Shown one piece after another: positions 1-9,323 of a DNA stretch of 52,310 bases; position 1 is the first letter of the stretch, and every line of letters starts with the position of its first letter. The notes below the pieces were generated by a model, which had not been told where the DNA came from, searched no databases, and saw only the letters and a program-made list of their open reading frames with translations. Location of the stretch: positions 1 through 52,310 of the forward strand of contig JABHWX010000111.1 in the NCBI GenBank assembly GCA_018657585.1, in the 5' to 3' direction. Position numbers and translations under genes: made by a program. Source of the DNA: Phycisphaerae bacterium (GTDB taxonomy: Bacteria; Planctomycetota; Phycisphaerae; Phycisphaerales; SM1A02).

Positions 1-240
1 AGCAAGGTGCGTACCAGTATCGTCATCTCGTGAATCTGCAAGTTTTGCTAAGCCAGTAATCATTGCCATACGTGATGTTGGCGGGTCCCCATTTTCTTGT
101 GCCATGTCGACCATAAGAAGCGCAGTCTCAGCTTCAATTTTTTCTTCCCGTTCCTTTTGCAATTGCATACGCAACGAAACAATCTCATTTTGGAGAGACT
201 GTTCTTTGGTGAGTACGGTTGGAATGGGGAGTGAAGACAT
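1..240 (-). CDS. HD-GYP domain protein, N-terminal part only (3' end cut by window edge)
   Basis: Reverse translation from ATG at 240: MSSLPIPTVLTKEQSLQNEIVSLRMQLQKEREEKIEAETALLMVDMAQENGDPPTSRMAMITGLAKLADSRDDDTGTHL; coiled coil then the start of an HD-GYP core (LAKLADSRDDDTGTHL). Confidence 0.6.
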   Translation of the reverse strand, partial: MSSLPIPTVLTKEQSLQNEIVSLRMQLQKEREEKIEAETALLMVDMAQENGDPPTSRMAMITGLAKLADSRDDDTGTHLA

Positions 241-292
241 GCTTGCAGAGCAGACAAGACTCCAGCGAACGCGTTGTTTTCAATAAAAGTGG

Positions 293-3200
293 TTACTTAT
301 CTGATTTGATGAAAAGATTCGTAAAAATAGTGTTACTACCACCAATACCGATGGTTCCACCTTCTCCATCGACTGTAAAACGAGACCATGACCCAATCTC
401 ACCATTGGGCAATTCTGTTTGTTTTCCATCTATGACAACATACACAAATGAATCGTCTTCTTTGCACTGGTAATCAAACATGAGAGTGTATTCACTAAAA
501 GAATTGATAGTTTGTAATGTGCCACTCTCTGTATTGCAGCGAAGAACGTTATCCCCAACGCTCCACCCCTTACCTGTAGTCAAATCCCAGCCCAAGAGGT
601 TGATTCCAGTGAATAGCGTGGTGAAGCCTTGGTCTTCGTTTGCTATTTCATCGGCTGGAATGGTATTGGCTGAGGGACGTAGTTTTTTGATTCGAATGTT
701 TTTAAATTGTGCTGGAGTACCTTCGGCTTCAAAACAAATGTAACCTTTTCTAGGTGACACATCGAATCCACCAGACACTTCTTTGCCATTGACTTCAAGT
801 TTTATAGTTCCTTCGTTGCAAGTAACCTTGTAATGATTCCACTCTGGAGAGGGTTTAGATCTCCGTTCACTCGGAAGGCAACGTTGTATATGTTCGCCGT
901 GCGGGTGTGGTCGATCTGGTGTCATTTTTGCTCCCCAAATTGAAAAGATGTCGCCGTGCGTTGTGTACCAATCAAGTTCTTTGCCATCCATGATTTGGAC
1001 TTCAATGGCACGAGTGAATGGAACTCCCTTTGCTGGAATTGGGTCTGACCAAACAAAGAGTCCAGCATTGCCATTTTCGACCATGTGCCGCCAATCAAGT
1101 TCAAGAATAAAGTTTTCGTACATCTCATTTGTGCGTAGTACACCAGTAGGTTTTCCGGTTGTCACAAGCATGTTGTCTTGAGCAATCCATGTACTTGCGT
1201 CGCCGTTTACGATAGTCCAGCCATCTAAGTTTTCCCCATTAAACAAGGACACGAACCGTGGTTCAACATCCGATTCTAAAACATGTTCAATATCCCAATA
1301 CACATTTTCTCTATCTGCGTGAAGACCAGGTGGCTTAACTAACACTTTTCGTAATTGCAACTCTACATCATGAACAGAAATGAAAACGTCTCCATTATTG
1401 GCAAACTCACCACTGTCAATTTGGTAAATTGGAATACCATTAAGAATGAGATCGGCAGTAGCGCCCTCAGATAGTTCGATGGTGCACCATTCGTTTTGAT
1501 CTACTAGGTTGGCTTGTACTGCATGGTTATTCACACTGCCTGTAAGACGCTCGCCTTGGGTAGCGATGATGAATAAAACTTTGCCTATTTGAATAGTTGC
1601 GAATCCGCTGCCATTTATCTTCACATCAAAACGAACAGCAGAAATGGTATTCCCATGTGGAATGACGATTGCTCCGTCACCTTTAACAATAAGACCTCCA
1701 GAGTCTGATTTTTGCCACTCTGCACTGTTTTCTATACCAATATCACTATCTTTGTATAAGAATGAAGACCACTCAGATGGCACGCTTGAAGGTTGGTTTT
1801 GTTTTAGCCGAACATCCCCAAAAGCTATTTCTCCAAGTGTACACGTAATTCGAAGTGGTCCATTTTGTGTTGTGCTTCCAGAAATATCCTTTGCCGCAAC
1901 GACTCCGTTGATTTCGACTTTTTGAATTTCGCTCTTAGAGTAAGTAATGAGCAGGTTGTGCCAAATTCCTGAACTGAGATAACCATCCATCTCAGTGTCT
2001 GCTATCGTGAAGACCATTCCGTTTGGTAACAGAATTTCGGCAACACTGTCTTGAGCAAGCATGTATGCCATTTTGAGTTGCCCACTACCAGCGTAAAACG
2101 TTGTCTCCATCGACTCGCCTGCGGTTGCGACAAGCGCACCCATGCCTTCTGATTTCTTGAATTGCCCAGGGTTGTGCAAATCGAGCTCAGCGTTGCAAAG
2201 TTCAACACCGTTGTTGTTCCACATATCAAAGGCATCACCCCATGTAAGGTAGAGCCAACCCTCAACTCGTTCCCCACGTTCGGTGGGTGGAATTGTTTGT
2301 TTTGCAACGTACTCCAACTTGCCTTCGGGCATTTTGTTGATAGTGTAGGACACTTCGTTGTGAAGAAGCGTTGTGCCGTCTTTGCTTTTCGCATTGTTAA
2401 GTTTGAGCATGACGCACTTGCCCGCTTCAAGATTGTCAATAGTTATTTTTGCGGATAATCCGTCTTCAGAAAGAATAACTTCTGAGATTTGTAAGTCCTC
2501 AACGTGTTGCTGTGGAGATCCGTATTCCCACCAATAGTTATAGTCGTATTTATTGCCCGTAACAACAGGGGCAACTACAAGCGGTTTTGTAAAAGAGATT
2601 TCAAAACCATCTTTAAGAAGATGTGCGTTACTCATTTCTAAAGGTAATGAACCCTTGTATTTGATTCTTGCAATTCCGCTTCCGGGGGCGAGTCCTCCCC
2701 AACCACGGTTTGTCATCCCAGCATATAGTGTGCCATCTGGTCCAAATTCAATGTGGTATGCAGAACCGACTCGTTGATGAGCAAGCCAACAAGCACCTTG
2801 CAAAATCCCGTCAACTTCTTCAAAGTTTGCTCTTAAAATTTGTCCGTTTGTTAATTCAGCGATGTAGTACTGCCCATCGAATGGACCACCGGTGTTGTCT
2901 TGGATGACATTGCCCGTTGAACGTGACCATTGGTATGGTAGCCAGAGTACGGGGTGTTCTCTTTTAACTTCTGGTCGTGGCTGTGTGTCGCTTGGCTCAA
3001 CGTTTGGTTGGTCCTCGTACCATCGAAGCGAAGCAGGGTGTCCGTAAAACGCACCTTCTTTAATTGCGTACACAGGGCAAACCGCCATCCAATCACCTTG
3101 GTTATCGGTGACAAGCAACGTTCCGTCTTCTAACAATCCTAACCCCGCAGGCGAACGCAATCCGCCTGCAATTGGTGTAACTTTGCCGTCCGGAGAAAGT

Positions 3201-3700
3201 TTTAGAACCCATCCGCGGTAGGGTGCGCGAGACTTTCCGTGCCACCAATGTGGATTCCAAAATCCAACATTCAATGAAAAATACATGTTTCCTTCTTTGT
3301 CAACAGGCAGCCCAAACCCAAACTCGTGGTAGTTCCCACTCATTCCCCAATCTTGTGTCACAGTTTGGATTTCATCGATAAGTTCGTCGCCATCAAGATC
3401 AATGAGCGTTGAAATTTCACCGCGCTGCATGACGATTATTTCATCGTTAACAACGGCAAGCCCAAGCCCTTCGTGGAGTCCTTCGCAAATGAGAGTGAAT
3501 GATGCATCATCTGGGTTGTTGGTGTTTGGATTATCAATTCGCCAGACCTGACCGCGCCGAGTACTCACGACCATGTCACCATCAGACATAAAGCCGATTC
3601 CGCCGACTTCTAATATTTCACCACTTGGTTCACGGAGATAATCCGTAGTGTATGGAGTTTGCAGAAATGCTAATGTTGCAGCAAAAAGTGAAAGAGTCAT
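293..3700 (-). CDS. Large beta-propeller (membrane-bound dehydrogenase/sorbosone dehydrogenase-like) protein with two C-terminal DUF1080 (3-keto-disaccharide hydrolase) domains
   Basis: 1135-aa ORF; N-terminal signal-like segment; propeller-type motifs (GLRSPAGLGLLEDGTLLVTDNQGDW); DUF1080 signatures FVSLFNGENLDGWTIVNGD and FTTLFTGINLLGWDLTTGKGW. Confidence 0.8.
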   Translation of the reverse strand: MTLSLFAATLAFLQTPYTTDYLREPSGEILEVGGIGFMSDGDMVVSTRRGQVWRIDNPNTNNPDDASFTLICEGLHEGLGLAVVNDEIIVMQRGEISTLIDLDGDELIDEIQTVTQDWGMSGNYHEFGFGLPVDKEGNMYFSLNVGFWNPHWWHGKSRAPYRGWVLKLSPDGKVTPIAGGLRSPAGLGLLEDGTLLVTDNQGDWMAVCPVYAIKEGAFYGHPASLRWYEDQPNVEPSDTQPRPEVKREHPVLWLPYQWSRSTGNVIQDNTGGPFDGQYYIAELTNGQILRANFEEVDGILQGACWLAHQRVGSAYHIEFGPDGTLYAGMTNRGWGGLAPGSGIARIKYKGSLPLEMSNAHLLKDGFEISFTKPLVVAPVVTGNKYDYNYWWEYGSPQQHVEDLQISEVILSEDGLSAKITIDNLEAGKCVMLKLNNAKSKDGTTLLHNEVSYTINKMPEGKLEYVAKQTIPPTERGERVEGWLYLTWGDAFDMWNNNGVELCNAELDLHNPGQFKKSEGMGALVATAGESMETTFYAGSGQLKMAYMLAQDSVAEILLPNGMVFTIADTEMDGYLSSGIWHNLLITYSKSEIQKVEINGVVAAKDISGSTTQNGPLRITCTLGEIAFGDVRLKQNQPSSVPSEWSSFLYKDSDIGIENSAEWQKSDSGGLIVKGDGAIVIPHGNTISAVRFDVKINGSGFATIQIGKVLFIIATQGERLTGSVNNHAVQANLVDQNEWCTIELSEGATADLILNGIPIYQIDSGEFANNGDVFISVHDVELQLRKVLVKPPGLHADRENVYWDIEHVLESDVEPRFVSLFNGENLDGWTIVNGDASTWIAQDNMLVTTGKPTGVLRTNEMYENFILELDWRHMVENGNAGLFVWSDPIPAKGVPFTRAIEVQIMDGKELDWYTTHGDIFSIWGAKMTPDRPHPHGEHIQRCLPSERRSKPSPEWNHYKVTCNEGTIKLEVNGKEVSGGFDVSPRKGYICFEAEGTPAQFKNIRIKKLRPSANTIPADEIANEDQGFTTLFTGINLLGWDLTTGKGWSVGDNVLRCNTESGTLQTINSFSEYTLMFDYQCKEDDSFVYVVIDGKQTELPNGEIGSWSRFTVDGEGGTIGIGGSNTIFTNLFIKSDK

Positions 3701-4647
3701 TTTGTATTGCCTTCATAGATAGCATGAGTGATAATAAATTCATGCTTCCCTGCAGGAATTAGCGGAGCATTTGAAACGTCCGTCGAAGATGGTGGTTGGA
3801 TAAGAATAGGTTCCTTGGCATCAATGATGAGTCGTTGTTCAATGAGTGTGCGCGTGCCTGTTGTGGGGATGCATGTTTCACTGATGCTTGCAACAACGTC
3901 ACCGTTTTGGGTGATTAGGTCGTATTTGATGATGCCATACTCTTGCATAGTGTTTGTCGCGCGAAGTTGTGCACGAAGGGTGCCGCCTGATTGAGTGGAG
4001 AACATCCCCGCGGGATTTCCTTCTTCAACAAGAACCACTATTCCGCCTAGTAACTCAAGTGGCGAGCCTCCTCGTTCACCCCAGTCAACTCTTCGTATAA
4101 ATCTACCTTGCCGTACAGAAAGCAATCGCACATCGTCAACACGATATTCATAACTAAAACGGTCAGGATTTCCAATGACTATTCCTCGTGGATGAAGTTG
4201 TAGTTCTGAGTTGATTGCTGGAATCATTCCTCTGGCTACTAGCGGTTTATCAACTACGACCATCTCAGTTTGATCTAGTGAAGCATCTTCAATCGTTGGA
4301 GAAAATGAACGAACATGAGTTGCAACACGGTTGATTTGTTGTTGAGTCAGGATGTCTGCAAAAGGAGGCATTGGTGTTCCTGGAATTCCCGACGCTGTAG
4401 TTTTTGAAATCGCATAAACAGTGTTACCGAATGAGAACCCACCATCCACAAAACTTCTTGCAGGTCTATCAAGTTGAATCATTCCATTGCCATCACCTTG
4501 TGCACCATGGCAAGAGGCGCAATACATCATGTATATTTCTTCACCTGTTTGTGTTGGAATAGGAACCTCAACACGATCGGATTCAGTAGGAGAATTATTA
4601 CACCCAAGAATGAGTAGTGGAAGGAGTATTACGGGTTTGTAGCGCAT
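3697..4647 (-). CDS. Cytochrome c family lipoprotein
   Basis: Lipobox-like LILGCNN; single heme motif MYCASCHGAQGDGNG; 4-bp overlap with downstream gene. Confidence 0.8.
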   Translation of the reverse strand: MRYKPVILLPLLILGCNNSPTESDRVEVPIPTQTGEEIYMMYCASCHGAQGDGNGMIQLDRPARSFVDGGFSFGNTVYAISKTTASGIPGTPMPPFADILTQQQINRVATHVRSFSPTIEDASLDQTEMVVVDKPLVARGMIPAINSELQLHPRGIVIGNPDRFSYEYRVDDVRLLSVRQGRFIRRVDWGERGGSPLELLGGIVVLVEEGNPAGMFSTQSGGTLRAQLRATNTMQEYGIIKYDLITQNGDVVASISETCIPTTGTRTLIEQRLIIDAKEPILIQPPSSTDVSNAPLIPAGKHEFIITHAIYEGNTK

Positions 4648-4653
4648 ATCCTA

Positions 4654-5544
4654 TTAGGGTACAGGATGAGCAAGTTCTAATGCTGCCAAGAGCGTAAGCT
4701 TTGTTGTTTTTGCAGCAAGTTCAGGAATAATTTTATCAGTGTGATCAGTGACGCGATGGTAATCTTCGTGGTCTTCTACACTCAAAAAAACGGCGGGCAC
4801 TTCTTGTTCCAAAAATGGTAGTTGATCGCTCCTGTAGAGCCAATCTGGATGTTTGTCTCTGATAATGTTCAATCCGATTTGCTTATTTGCATTTGAGAGT
4901 GCCAATGCAATTCTTGGAGCGTCTGGAGCACCTTCAAGGAAAATAGTGTTTGGGTCTCCACGGCTAATCATATCTAGGTTAATGAGGGCTTTAATTTTAT
5001 GTATTGGAATTGGTGCGCTTTTTACAAAGTGTTCTGAACCCACAAGCCCCGCTTCTTCGCCAGTGAACGCAACTAGCACTATCGATGCTCGGTAACGTTG
5101 TTGTTGGTTGCCAAGCACCTTAGCGATTTCGATAAGAGCAGCAGTTCCTGATGCGTTGTCATCCGCACCATTGTAAATTGTATCTTTCCCGTTACGCTTC
5201 GGAGCAAGGTGATCGTAGTGAGCAGTGATGAGAACATACTCATCTCCAGTTCCTTGCAACATTCCTGCAACATTTGGTGAATCACGCATGTCATCCGTTG
5301 GGAGATACATGGAAGTTTTGTTAGGTAATGGCGATAGCCCTGCGGAGATCCATTTATGAGCAATATATTTTGCAGCAAGTCGACCTTCTTTTGATCTGTA
5401 GTAACGCCCCTTCATATTGTCAGATGCAAGCCACTCGACTTCTGCATGAATGCTTTGGGGTGTAATGGAGTCGATGGGAGATTGTTGTTTTGCTACGCAA
5501 CTAATAAGAAAGCACAGGATTAGAAATGTCAGTGTGTTACGCAT
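4654..5544 (-). CDS. M28 family metallopeptidase (lipoprotein)
   Basis: LITAHYDHLAP, GADDNASGTAALIEIAK, FTGEEAGLVGSEHF, NLDMISR motifs of M28 aminopeptidases; lipobox-like LISCVA. Confidence 0.88.
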   Translation of the reverse strand: MRNTLTFLILCFLISCVAKQQSPIDSITPQSIHAEVEWLASDNMKGRYYRSKEGRLAAKYIAHKWISAGLSPLPNKTSMYLPTDDMRDSPNVAGMLQGTGDEYVLITAHYDHLAPKRNGKDTIYNGADDNASGTAALIEIAKVLGNQQQRYRASIVLVAFTGEEAGLVGSEHFVKSAPIPIHKIKALINLDMISRGDPNTIFLEGAPDAPRIALALSNANKQIGLNIIRDKHPDWLYRSDQLPFLEQEVPAVFLSVEDHEDYHRVTDHTDKIIPELAAKTTKLTLLAALELAHPVP

Positions 5545-6193
5545 GTTCTACTTCTATTCTTCCAGCAGAGGCGAGACCAAGTATTACTTCCTGACTACCA
5601 GAACGAAGTGTGATGGAATCAGCGTGCTCATTTCTTGAGGTGATTGTTATTGTTGAACCAAGAAGAAGCCCAATCTCTTCTGCGAACTTTAAAAAGTCGG
5701 TATCTTGGTCATTGATGCGAGCGACGGAAACTTCGTCTCCCTCTTTGCACGACGCGAGTGGAATAAGTGCTCGGCGGGGGAGTTCACCGCTTGCATTTGG
5801 AATTGGGTCTCCATGCGGGTCAACTGTTGGGTGGCCAAGCAATGCGTCCATTCTCTCAATGACTTCGTTTGACACCGCATGTTCTAGTTTTTCTGCTTCG
5901 TCATGAACCTCACCCCAATCCATACCAAGGATTTGAACAAGGAAAAGCTCAACGATGCGATGTCTACGCACAACATGTACGGCTAAATTTCTGCCCGCAT
6001 CGCTCAGCATTACACCGTAATGAGGTTGATGCACAACAAGTCCGGCTGCAGACAGTGTTTTTATCATAGAGGTGACAGAACCGGGGGTGACTTGTAGGGA
6101 TTTTGCAAGTTCACCAGTTGCAATTTGCGATTTACCGTGTGGGTCAATCAGAAACAGTGCCTTGAGATAATCTTCAACGGTGCTTGTAATCAT
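5537..6193 (-). CDS. mntR: DtxR/MntR-family metal-dependent transcriptional regulator with C-terminal FeoA/SH3-like domain
   Basis: MITSTVEDYLKALFLI, HTH, RRHRIVELFLVQILGMDWGEVHDEAEKLEHAVS, VDPHGDPIP; longer ORF starts at 6238 but the ATG at 6193 matches the family N-terminus. Confidence 0.88.
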   Translation of the reverse strand: MITSTVEDYLKALFLIDPHGKSQIATGELAKSLQVTPGSVTSMIKTLSAAGLVVHQPHYGVMLSDAGRNLAVHVVRRHRIVELFLVQILGMDWGEVHDEAEKLEHAVSNEVIERMDALLGHPTVDPHGDPIPNASGELPRRALIPLASCKEGDEVSVARINDQDTDFLKFAEEIGLLLGSTITITSRNEHADSITLRSGSQEVILGLASAGRIEVEHA

Positions 6194-6202
6194 GGGTTGA
6201 TT

Positions 6203-6240
6203 TATAGCATACCATAGCCTATACTTTTGATTAATCAAAA
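6203..6240. promoter_or_regulatory. Candidate operator region: perfect 16-bp palindrome TTTTGATTAATCAAAA (6225-6240) next to imperfect palindrome TATAG-N11-CTATA (6203-6223)
   Basis: Read directly; located in the 57-bp gap between the divergent regulator and transporter operon. Confidence 0.6.
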
Positions 6241-6250
6241 AGAGTCTATT

Positions 6251-7186
6251 ATGATATTAAAATCAATATTTTTTACAATCCTAGCATGTTCAGCAACTTC
6301 AGCAGAGCCCCTTGAAATTGTAGCTACCACTGGAATGGTTGCAGACATAACTCGACAAGTCGCTGGTGAACATGCAAATGTAGTTTCTCTTATGGGCGAG
6401 GGTGTAGACCCTCATCTATACAAACCAACCGCTGCAGATGCGAAGTCAATTGTTTCTGCAGACATGGTTTTCTATAGCGGGTTGATGCTCGAGGGAAGAA
6501 TGACAGATACGTTTGTCAAAGCATCACGGTTAGGAAAAGTTGTATTTCCTGTTACTGAACTTATTGAGGAAACGTATTTACTGGAGTCGCCAGAGTTTGA
6601 GGGTCATTGGGATCCACATGTGTGGATGGACGTTTCCGCTTGGTCCCAAGCAGTGCAGGCAGTTGCTGTAGCGTTGTGCAAAGAAGACCCAGAACATTGC
6701 GAAGCATATAAAGAAAATGCCGAGGCATATAGAAATGAATTAATGGTGCTGCATGAGTATGCACTTGTGTCAGTTGCATCAATTCCAAAAGAACAGCGAG
6801 TACTAATTACTGCTCATGATGCATTTAATTATTTTGGCAGAGCATACGGCATTGAAGTTGTTGGTATTCAAGGATTATCTACTGAGTCCGAAGCGGGCAT
6901 TGAAGATGTAAACCGACTTGTTAAAATGTTAGTAGACAAAAAAATTTCTGCTGTGTTTGTGGAATCAAGTGTCTCAGACAGGAACGTTAATGCACTGATT
7001 GAAGGCGCAAAGTCAAAAGGGCATGAAGTTACAATTGGTGGGAGATTATTCTCAGACGCAATGGGTCAAACGGGGACATACAAAGGGACGTATATTGGTA
7101 TGCTCGACCACAACATAACGACTATTTCACTTGCACTTGGAGGAAACTCCCCAGAGGGCGGGTTCGCAACCGAGAAGGCTAAGTAA
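6251..7186 (+). CDS. Metal (Mn/Zn/Fe) ABC transporter substrate-binding protein, TroA/ZnuA/MntA family
   Basis: Signal peptide; VATTGMVADITRQVAGEHANVVSLMGEGVDPHLYKPTAAD; GHWDPHVWMD; TAHDAFNYFGRAYGIEVVGIQGLSTESEAG. Confidence 0.92.
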   Translation: MILKSIFFTILACSATSAEPLEIVATTGMVADITRQVAGEHANVVSLMGEGVDPHLYKPTAADAKSIVSADMVFYSGLMLEGRMTDTFVKASRLGKVVFPVTELIEETYLLESPEFEGHWDPHVWMDVSAWSQAVQAVAVALCKEDPEHCEAYKENAEAYRNELMVLHEYALVSVASIPKEQRVLITAHDAFNYFGRAYGIEVVGIQGLSTESEAGIEDVNRLVKMLVDKKISAVFVESSVSDRNVNALIEGAKSKGHEVTIGGRLFSDAMGQTGTYKGTYIGMLDHNITTISLALGGNSPEGGFATEKAK

Positions 7187-7974
7187 TGCCTATTGAAGCA
7201 GGGCATAGTGAAACTTCTCCAGTTTCAATTCACGATTTAACGGTTGCGTACCACCGCAAGCCAGTTCTTTGGGATGTAGATTTAGATATACCCGAGGGAA
7301 AACTTGTTGCCGTTGTTGGACCAAACGGCGCTGGGAAGAGTACCCTCATAAAAGCTATTTTAGATATTGTTCCAAGAGCATCTGGCGAAGTTTTACTCTA
7401 TGGAAAACCATTTAAAAAACAGAGGAAACTAGTTGCTTATGTTCCTCAAAGAGAATCAGTGGATTGGGATTTTCCGATAGATGCTCTCGGAGTTGTCTTG
7501 ATGGGAAGGTATAGCACAATTGGTTGGTGCAAACCAACTGGCAAAAAAGATAAGTTGCTTGCAATGGATGCCCTTGAACGAGTGGGCATGTCTGAATATG
7601 CTCATAGGCAAATTAACCAACTTTCAGGCGGGCAACAGCAACGCGTGTTTTTAGCAAGAGCACTTGCGCAAGACTCAACTATTTATTTTATGGATGAGCC
7701 TTTTGCTAGTGTCGACGCGGCTACTGAGCGCGCAATCATTCAGGTTTTATCTGACTTGCGAGAAAAGGGGAAGACGGTTGTGGTTGTACACCATGATTTG
7801 CAAACAGTTCCAGAATATTTTGATCATGTCATCATGTTGAATATGCGGGTTGTTGCGCATGGACCGGTTGAAGATGTTTTTACAAATGACAATTTGAAAA
7901 AAACGTATGGTGGACGATTAACACTACTCTCTGAAGCAGCAGATAGGCTTGCTAAAAATAAGGTCCTAGGGTGA
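7186..7974 (+). CDS. Metal ABC transporter ATP-binding protein
   Basis: Walker A GPNGAGKST, signature LSGGQQQR, Walker B IYFMDEPFASVD. Confidence 0.95.
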   Translation: MPIEAGHSETSPVSIHDLTVAYHRKPVLWDVDLDIPEGKLVAVVGPNGAGKSTLIKAILDIVPRASGEVLLYGKPFKKQRKLVAYVPQRESVDWDFPIDALGVVLMGRYSTIGWCKPTGKKDKLLAMDALERVGMSEYAHRQINQLSGGQQQRVFLARALAQDSTIYFMDEPFASVDAATERAIIQVLSDLREKGKTVVVVHHDLQTVPEYFDHVIMLNMRVVAHGPVEDVFTNDNLKKTYGGRLTLLSEAADRLAKNKVLG

Positions 7975-9323
7975 TCGCAAATCATTCCATTTCAGATGTA
8001 AGGGTGGATTTTCCATCACTAGATCAAATAGTGAAAGTGTTACTTCTTGAGGATTACAACACAAGGGTGGTAGTGTTAGGAGTTATGGCGCTAGGAGTAG
8101 CGTCTGGAATAATTGGCACATTTCTGCTCCTTCGCAAGCGAGCCCTGACAGCGGATGCGTTAAGCCATGCTACTTTGCCTGGGATTGCAGTCGCATTTAT
8201 GGTTGCAGTTTCATTTGGCGGATCAGGGAAGTCAATGGTTTGGCTTTTGCTCGGCGCATTTGTGTTTGGTTGTATAGGCGTATTGTGTATCCTTGCGATT
8301 AGACATACTACAAGATTAAAAGACGACGCAGCAATAGGAATTGTGTTGAGTGTATTGTTTGGCTTGGGGTTATGTTTATTAAAAATAGCAACCGAGTTAC
8401 CAGGAGGAAGTGCAGCAGGTTTGCAAGGATTTATCTTTGGCAAAGCCGCTTCGATGGTTGCAAGCGATGCTAGAACAATGCTATTCGTCGCAGTGGGCGT
8501 TTTATTAGTCACTGGGATGTTGAGAAAAGAATTTACCCTTCTCTGTTTTGATGAAACTTTTTCAACATCTCAAGGGTGGCCTGTTATCAAATTAGACATG
8601 GTTCTGATGGCAATGGTGGCAATTGTGACAGTTATAGCCCTGCAATCAGTCGGTCTTGTACTTGCTGTTGCAATGTTGATTATTCCTGCAGCATCTGCAA
8701 GGTATTGGGCTAAGAGCATTATGTCGATACTCTTTCTATCCGCCATTATTGGTTGCCTAAGCGGATGGCTTGGAGCTACGGTTAGTGCTCTAATTCCAAG
8801 GATGCCAACGGGACCAATAATTGTTTTGCTGTGCGGTTTTTGGTTTGTTGTGAGTTTTGTATTTGGAACTAATAACGGAATTGTTGTAACCCAAATACAA
8901 AGGGCAAAACTAAATAGACGTGTTGGAATGCAACATATTCTTAGAGCAATGTGGGAAGTCAGTGAAGAAAACGCTTCTTCCACCTTTAGAGTTGACGAAA
9001 TAATTAGATTGCGTTCATGGAAAAAGTTGGCAGTCTTACAACTCCTTGCTCGTGCTGAAAAACGTAATTACGTAACACGTTTGCCAAATGGTGATTGGAT
9101 GATGACAACTGGTGGTTCAATTGAGGCGAGACGTGTAGTCAGGAACCATAGATTGTGGGAAACATATTTGATTCATTTTGCAGACATTGCACCATCTCAC
9201 GTCGACAGAGATGCCGACACGATAGAGCATGTTTTAGGCAAAGACCTTGTTGAGCGTTTAGAACACTTACTTGATTCATCTTACGATTTGCAATCACCAC
9301 ATCCAGTAGGTGAACGGGCATGA
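7971..9323 (+). CDS. Metal ABC transporter permease fused to C-terminal DtxR-like HTH/metal-binding domain
   Basis: ABC-3 type permease (ALTADALSHATLPGIAVAF) followed by soluble tail VVRNHRLWETYLIHFADIAPSHVDRDADTIEHVLGKDLVERLEHLL. Confidence 0.88.
   Translation: MIANHSISDVRVDFPSLDQIVKVLLLEDYNTRVVVLGVMALGVASGIIGTFLLLRKRALTADALSHATLPGIAVAFMVAVSFGGSGKSMVWLLLGAFVFGCIGVLCILAIRHTTRLKDDAAIGIVLSVLFGLGLCLLKIATELPGGSAAGLQGFIFGKAASMVASDARTMLFVAVGVLLVTGMLRKEFTLLCFDETFSTSQGWPVIKLDMVLMAMVAIVTVIALQSVGLVLAVAMLIIPAASARYWAKSIMSILFLSAIIGCLSGWLGATVSALIPRMPTGPIIVLLCGFWFVVSFVFGTNNGIVVTQIQRAKLNRRVGMQHILRAMWEVSEENASSTFRVDEIIRLRSWKKLAVLQLLARAEKRNYVTRLPNGDWMMTTGGSIEARRVVRNHRLWETYLIHFADIAPSHVDRDADTIEHVLGKDLVERLEHLLDSSYDLQSPHPVGERA

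Noticed and set aside
8054-8983. Long antisense ORFs (e.g. 152 aa and 137 aa) opposite the first metal permease
   Set aside because: Compositionally biased shadow ORFs of a strongly supported membrane-protein gene; no recognisable domains.
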